Part shown: piece after piece, positions 14,062 to 16,955 of the stretch | How positions within the stretch are numbered: the stretch's first letter is position 1 | Layout: every line of letters begins with the position of its first letter | Assembly: GCA_938009115.1 (NCBI GenBank) | Contig: CALLHZ010000071.1 | Span: forward strand, 1-16,955 | From: an uncultured Clostridia bacterium | Lineage (GTDB): Bacteria > Bacillota > Clostridia > Peptostreptococcales > Anaerovoracaceae | DNA length: 16,955 nt | Direction of reading: 5' to 3' | Made by a program: the position numbers and the translations under genes | The notes under the pieces: model-generated | What the model was told of the DNA's origin: nothing | Database searches by the model: none | What the model saw: only the letters and a program-made list of their open reading frames with translations

Positions 14062-15342
14062 ATGCTTCAATTTGACGCCGACAATCGGGTCATCAGTGCA
14101 AAAGAATATAAGGCGATCCTCGTGGGCGTCCAGCCTGGCGAGGATATTTCCTATTCCATGGAAGAGCTGGCGGGTCTGGCATCTGCCGCGGGCGCCCAGG
14201 TGATCGGGCAGATGATCCAGAACCTGGAGAAGATCCACCCCCGTACTTATGTGGGGAAAGGGAAACTGGAAGAGCTGGCGGAGCTTTGCAGCTCCATGGA
14301 CGCTGACCTGGTGATCGTCAACGACGAGCTGAGCAGTATACAGCTGCGAAATATGGAAGAGATCCTTCCGGTCTCCGTCGTCGACCGGACGCTCTTGATC
14401 CTGGATATCTTCGCTTCCAGGGCCACGTCCAGAGAAGGAAAGCTTCAGGTCGAAATGGCTCAACTGCAATACAGGCTGCCAAGGCTCACCGGCATGGGCA
14501 AATCTCTGTCCCGGCTGGGGGGCGGTATCGGGACCCGGGGACCTGGAGAAAAGAAGCTGGAAACCGACCGCCGGCACATCCAAAAGCGTCTCGACGAGAT
14601 CCGCCGGGAAATGGAAGAGCATCGGGGGCACCGAAAAGTGCAGCGCGCCCAAAGCGAGCGTTCAGAGCTTCCGGTTGCAGCGCTGGTGGGGTATACCAAT
14701 TCGGGAAAATCCTCGATCATGAACCGCATGCTTGCCATGGAAGACCGTCAGGATAAGCAGGTGCTGGAGAAGGACATGCTGTTCGCTACGCTGGATGCTT
14801 CCCGCAGGCTCATCACCACAGAGGACCGCCACCGGTTTCTTCTGATCGATACCGTAGGTTTCGTGAGCAAACTGCCGCACACTTTGGTCAAGGCGTTTCG
14901 CTCGACGCTGGAAGAGGTGGCGGAAGCAGATTTGCTGCTTCATGTTGTGGACGCAAGCTTTCCGGAGGCAGACTTTCACATTGAAGTCACGAACAAAGTT
15001 CTTCGGGAACTGGGCGCCGGAGACAAGCCCACGCTTATGCTGTTCAACAAGATCGATCTTGCTGCGGATTTTTCGCCGCTGGCTTACGGAAAGAACGCTT
15101 TGGCCATCTCCACGAAAACCGGAGAAGGGTATGAGGCGTTCCTGGCGCGCATCAAAGAGCTTCTTTTTGGCGGGAGCGCAGTCGTCGATGTGCTGATCCC
15201 CTACGAGCGGGGCGATCTGGTGGCTTACCTCTGCGCGAAGACACAACCCCAGACCATGTCCCACCTGGAGGATGGAACGCTTCTCACAGTGGAACTGGAC
15301 CTGGCCGACCAAAAGAGGTTCGAAGCATACATTCTGTCGTAG
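14062..15342 (+). CDS. hflX: GTPase HflX
   Basis: HflX is a ribosome-associated GTPase that splits stalled or stress-damaged 70S ribosomes. At 426 residues it has the usual length. The N-terminal HflX domain includes NPR-like residues HPRTYVGKGKLEEL (59-72), VVDRTLLILDIFASRA (106-121) and the glycine-rich SLSRLGGGIGTRGPGEKKLE (148-167). The G domain shows G1 GYTNSGKSS (210-218), the switch I segment FATLD (241-245), G3 DTVGF (263-267), G4 NKID (329-332) and a likely G5 at IST (349-351). The TAAGGAG ribosome binding site overlaps the hslU stop, so translation is probably coupled to hslUV. Confidence 0.96.
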   Translation: MLQFDADNRVISAKEYKAILVGVQPGEDISYSMEELAGLASAAGAQVIGQMIQNLEKIHPRTYVGKGKLEELAELCSSMDADLVIVNDELSSIQLRNMEEILPVSVVDRTLLILDIFASRATSREGKLQVEMAQLQYRLPRLTGMGKSLSRLGGGIGTRGPGEKKLETDRRHIQKRLDEIRREMEEHRGHRKVQRAQSERSELPVAALVGYTNSGKSSIMNRMLAMEDRQDKQVLEKDMLFATLDASRRLITTEDRHRFLLIDTVGFVSKLPHTLVKAFRSTLEEVAEADLLLHVVDASFPEADFHIEVTNKVLRELGAGDKPTLMLFNKIDLAADFSPLAYGKNALAISTKTGEGYEAFLARIKELLFGGSAVVDVLIPYERGDLVAYLCAKTQPQTMSHLEDGTLLTVELDLADQKRFEAYILS

Positions 15343-15346
15343 AAGA

Positions 15347-15351
15347 AGAGG
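15347..15351 (+). promoter_or_regulatory. Ribosome binding site supporting the TTG start of the YigZ-family gene
   Basis: AGAGG at 15347-15351 lies 7 bases before the TTG at 15359. No ATG or GTG in the same frame lies between the hflX stop and the conserved N-terminus, so this site decides the start. Confidence 0.5.
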
Positions 15352-15358
15352 TGCGGTC

Positions 15359-15976
15359 TTGATCCGGTACACGACGGTCGAAAAAGAAGCGTTCTCCGAG
15401 GAAGTGATCCAGCGGTCCCGTTTTATCGGACAGATCGCTCCGGTTTCATCACGGGAGGAAGCGGAAGCATATATCAGCAAGGTCCGAGCGCTTCATCGTA
15501 CTGCTGCGCACCATGTGCCGGCCTACATCCTTGGCGAGAAAATGGAGCTGCAATGGACCAGCGATGACGGAGAGCCACAGGGCACTGCCGGCCCGCCGAT
15601 CCTTCAGATGCTGGCCAGGGAGGGTCTCACGAACTTGGTTTGCGTGGTTACGCGATACTACGGCGGTATCAAACTCGGAACCGGTGGTTTGGTAAGGGCT
15701 TACACGGATACGGCCAGGCTGGCCATGAATGCGGCCGGTCTTCATGAAGTTCGCGATGTTACGCTGCTGCGGGTCATGCTGCCTTATCCACTCCTGGGAA
15801 AACTTAAGAATCTGGAACAGGAACTGCCCTTTTGGATCGAAGAAGTGTCGTATGGCCAGGACGTGGATGTGACGCTGTGTTTTGAGCGGGAGCATGGCGA
15901 GCAGATGTCCGGAATGCTGGCGGACCTGAACAATGGAATGCCAACGATCCTGGCGGAGACGGAAAAGCTTCTGTAA
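15359..15976 (+). CDS. YigZ / IMPACT (UPF0029) family protein
   Basis: Proteins of this family (YigZ in E. coli, YvyE in B. subtilis) share a domain with the eukaryotic translation regulator IMPACT; their bacterial role is not settled. From the TTG start this one has 205 residues, close to the normal 205-217. The N-terminus MIRYTTVEKEAFSEEVIQRSRFI aligns well with YvyE. The family signature is visible as DDGEPQGTAGPP (69-80) and VTRYYGGIKLGTGGLVRAY (97-115), and a smaller C-terminal domain follows (about 135-205). The frame is open upstream inside hflX, but that extension is the out-of-frame shadow of hflX. It lies 16 bases after hflX and is probably the last or next-to-last gene of the hslVU operon. 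Confidence 0.9.
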   Translation: MIRYTTVEKEAFSEEVIQRSRFIGQIAPVSSREEAEAYISKVRALHRTAAHHVPAYILGEKMELQWTSDDGEPQGTAGPPILQMLAREGLTNLVCVVTRYYGGIKLGTGGLVRAYTDTARLAMNAAGLHEVRDVTLLRVMLPYPLLGKLKNLEQELPFWIEEVSYGQDVDVTLCFEREHGEQMSGMLADLNNGMPTILAETEKLL

Positions 15977-15982
15977 GCAGGG

Positions 15983-15990
15983 AAAGGAGG
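15983..15990 (+). promoter_or_regulatory. Strong but distant Shine-Dalgarno upstream of the permease
   Basis: AAAGGAGG at 15983-15990 is the best ribosome binding sequence after the YigZ-family gene. However, 35 bases separate it from the permease ATG at 16026. No in-frame start codon lies nearer. GGCAG (15989-15993) can pair with CTGCC (16009-16013), which could shorten the effective distance or hide the site. Confidence 0.4.
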
Positions 15991-16025
15991 CAGGGCGGCC
16001 GGCTTGTACTGCCGTCGGATGCAGA

Positions 16026-16955
16026 ATGGAAGAACGTTTTCACCTGAAACAGAACGGAACCACGCCGGGAAGAGAAGTGACGGCAGGATTTACCACGTTT
16101 TTTGCCATGGCCTATGCCATTTTTGTCATACCCTCCACGCTGACCCTGGCCGGCACGCCGGACAATCCGCTGCCTTACGGCGGCGTTTTCATGGCTGTGA
16201 TCCTTTCCTCTGCTGTAGCGACGCTGATCATGGGGCTCTACGCCAATGTGCCTTACGCCCTGGCGCCCGGGATCGGGTTGTCTTCTTTTCTCGCATTTAC
16301 TGTGTGCGGCACCCTGGGCTTCACCTGGCAGGAAGCGTTTGCCATGGTGTTTCTCTGCGGTCTGATCAACCTGATCATTACCATCACAAATATACGCAAA
16401 GCTATTCTGCTGGCCATTCCCCAGGAACTTCAGATCGCCATCGGCGGCGGGATCGGTGTCTTTATTGCCTATGTGGGCATCAAGAATGCCGGTTTTCTTA
16501 CGTTTACCCTGAGCCCTGGGACTTATGAGCTCTTGGATGGCAGCGCCGTAGGAAACGGATCTGCGGTGCCCGCCCTGGCCTCTTTGGGCAGCGTCGGGAT
16601 TTTACTGTCTCTGGCCGGATTTACTTTTCTCACGATCTTCCTGCTTCGCGGAATAAGGGCCGGCATCCTGCTGGCGATTCTTTCCACAACCATACTGAGC
16701 CTGGCTGCCGGCGTTACGACTCTGCCGGAAATGTCTTTTTTTGAAGGGATCGCGCAAGCGTTCACGGAAATGGGGCAGACGTTTCTGGCGGCCTTCGGCG
16801 CCCAAGGAATGGGATCGCTGCTGTCGGACAGCAGCCGTCTGCCCACGGTGATCATGACAGTGTTTGCTTTCAGCCTTTCAGACATCTTCGATACGATCGG
16901 CATGTTTTTAGGGACAGGAAGGCAATCAGGTATTTTTTCCGACGAGGAGATGGAA
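16026..16955 (+). CDS. NCS2-type purine permease, AzgA/PbuG-like (3' end missing)
   Basis: This is a multi-pass inner-membrane transporter of the AzgA/PbuG branch, which takes up adenine, guanine or hypoxanthine by proton symport. The frame is open from the ATG at 16026 to the window edge (310 codons; the family is about 430-480). The N-terminus MEERFHLKQNGTTPGREVTAGFTTFFAMAYAIFV aligns with PbuG/AzgA. Other family motifs are the substrate-region ALAPGIGLSSFLAFTV (78-93), AIPQELQIAIGGGIGVFIAYVGIKNAG (130-156) and FSLSDIFDTIG (282-292). At least seven hydrophobic segments are visible. The start rests on homology, since the good Shine-Dalgarno lies 35 bases upstream. The 49-base gap is too short for a purine riboswitch. 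The exact substrate cannot be told from the sequence. Confidence 0.9.
   Translation, partial: MEERFHLKQNGTTPGREVTAGFTTFFAMAYAIFVIPSTLTLAGTPDNPLPYGGVFMAVILSSAVATLIMGLYANVPYALAPGIGLSSFLAFTVCGTLGFTWQEAFAMVFLCGLINLIITITNIRKAILLAIPQELQIAIGGGIGVFIAYVGIKNAGFLTFTLSPGTYELLDGSAVGNGSAVPALASLGSVGILLSLAGFTFLTIFLLRGIRAGILLAILSTTILSLAAGVTTLPEMSFFEGIAQAFTEMGQTFLAAFGAQGMGSLLSDSSRLPTVIMTVFAFSLSDIFDTIGMFLGTGRQSGIFSDEEME

Noticed and set aside
13723..14652. A 309-codon minus-strand frame spanning the hslU-hflX junction
   Set aside because: It overlaps two well-supported genes and has shadow-type composition.
15977..16025. A purine riboswitch before the permease
   Set aside because: The gap is 49 bases, shorter than a purine riboswitch aptamer, and no matching three-stem pattern is seen.
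16004..16528. A 174-codon plus-strand frame starting at TTG after the strong Shine-Dalgarno
   Set aside because: It is the permease read out of frame (Cys/His/Arg-rich, not hydrophobic). The true frame aligns with AzgA/PbuG from its first residues. The start-site puzzle is kept as a finding.

Overview
The window reads as ordinary chromosome from an anaerobic, fairly GC-rich member of the Bacillota (probably Clostridia-like). Three things point there: a short-chain acyl-CoA dehydrogenase followed by EtfB and an EtfA carrying an N-terminal two-cluster ferredoxin domain; the yraN-comM-dprA-topA-hslV-hslU gene string; and strong Shine-Dalgarno sequences of the AAGGAGG type before most genes. Assignment below phylum level is inference. 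Thirteen genes are complete and two are cut by the window edges. No mobile element, CRISPR array, tRNA, rRNA or phage gene was seen. No gene-free stretch exceeds 300 bases; the longest are 1130-1274, 6665-6824 and 9831-9952.

Region 1 (2-4544, plus strand). The end of thiI (tRNA 4-thiouridine/thiamine sulfur transfer) is followed by a candidate promoter and then a tight three-gene operon: Bcd-like acyl-CoA dehydrogenase, EtfB, and ferredoxin-fused EtfA. This set matches the caffeyl-CoA reductase-Etf / lactate dehydrogenase-Etf type of flavin-based electron-bifurcating complexes. It would couple reduction of an enoyl-CoA by NADH to reduction of ferredoxin. A strong bidirectional intrinsic terminator (4560-4589) closes the operon.

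Region 2 (4609-6664, minus strand). proC (proline synthesis) is followed 40 bases later by a PLP-dependent enzyme of the Cys/Met (cystathionine gamma-lyase-like) family. The pair is convergent with the Etf operon and divergent from yraN.

Region 3 (6825-12040, plus strand). A very good sigma-A promoter drives yraN, comM (yifB) and dprA, with TGATG coupling between the last two. yraN is nuclease-like, and comM and dprA are DNA-uptake/recombination genes. A second promoter, overlapping the end of dprA, leads into topA through a leader holding two hairpins, one of them terminator-like.

Region 4 (12067-16955, plus strand). hslV and hslU (ATP-dependent protease), hflX (ribosome-rescue GTPase) and a YigZ/IMPACT-family gene lie almost end to end. 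They are followed by an AzgA/PbuG-type purine permease that runs off the window.

I did not find a convincing previously undescribed system. The points most worth a second look are the ferredoxin-fused bifurcating Etf operon, unexplained inverted repeats in two promoter regions, the hairpins in the topA leader, an unusual active-site residue pattern in the PLP enzyme, and the long gap between Shine-Dalgarno and start codon at the permease.
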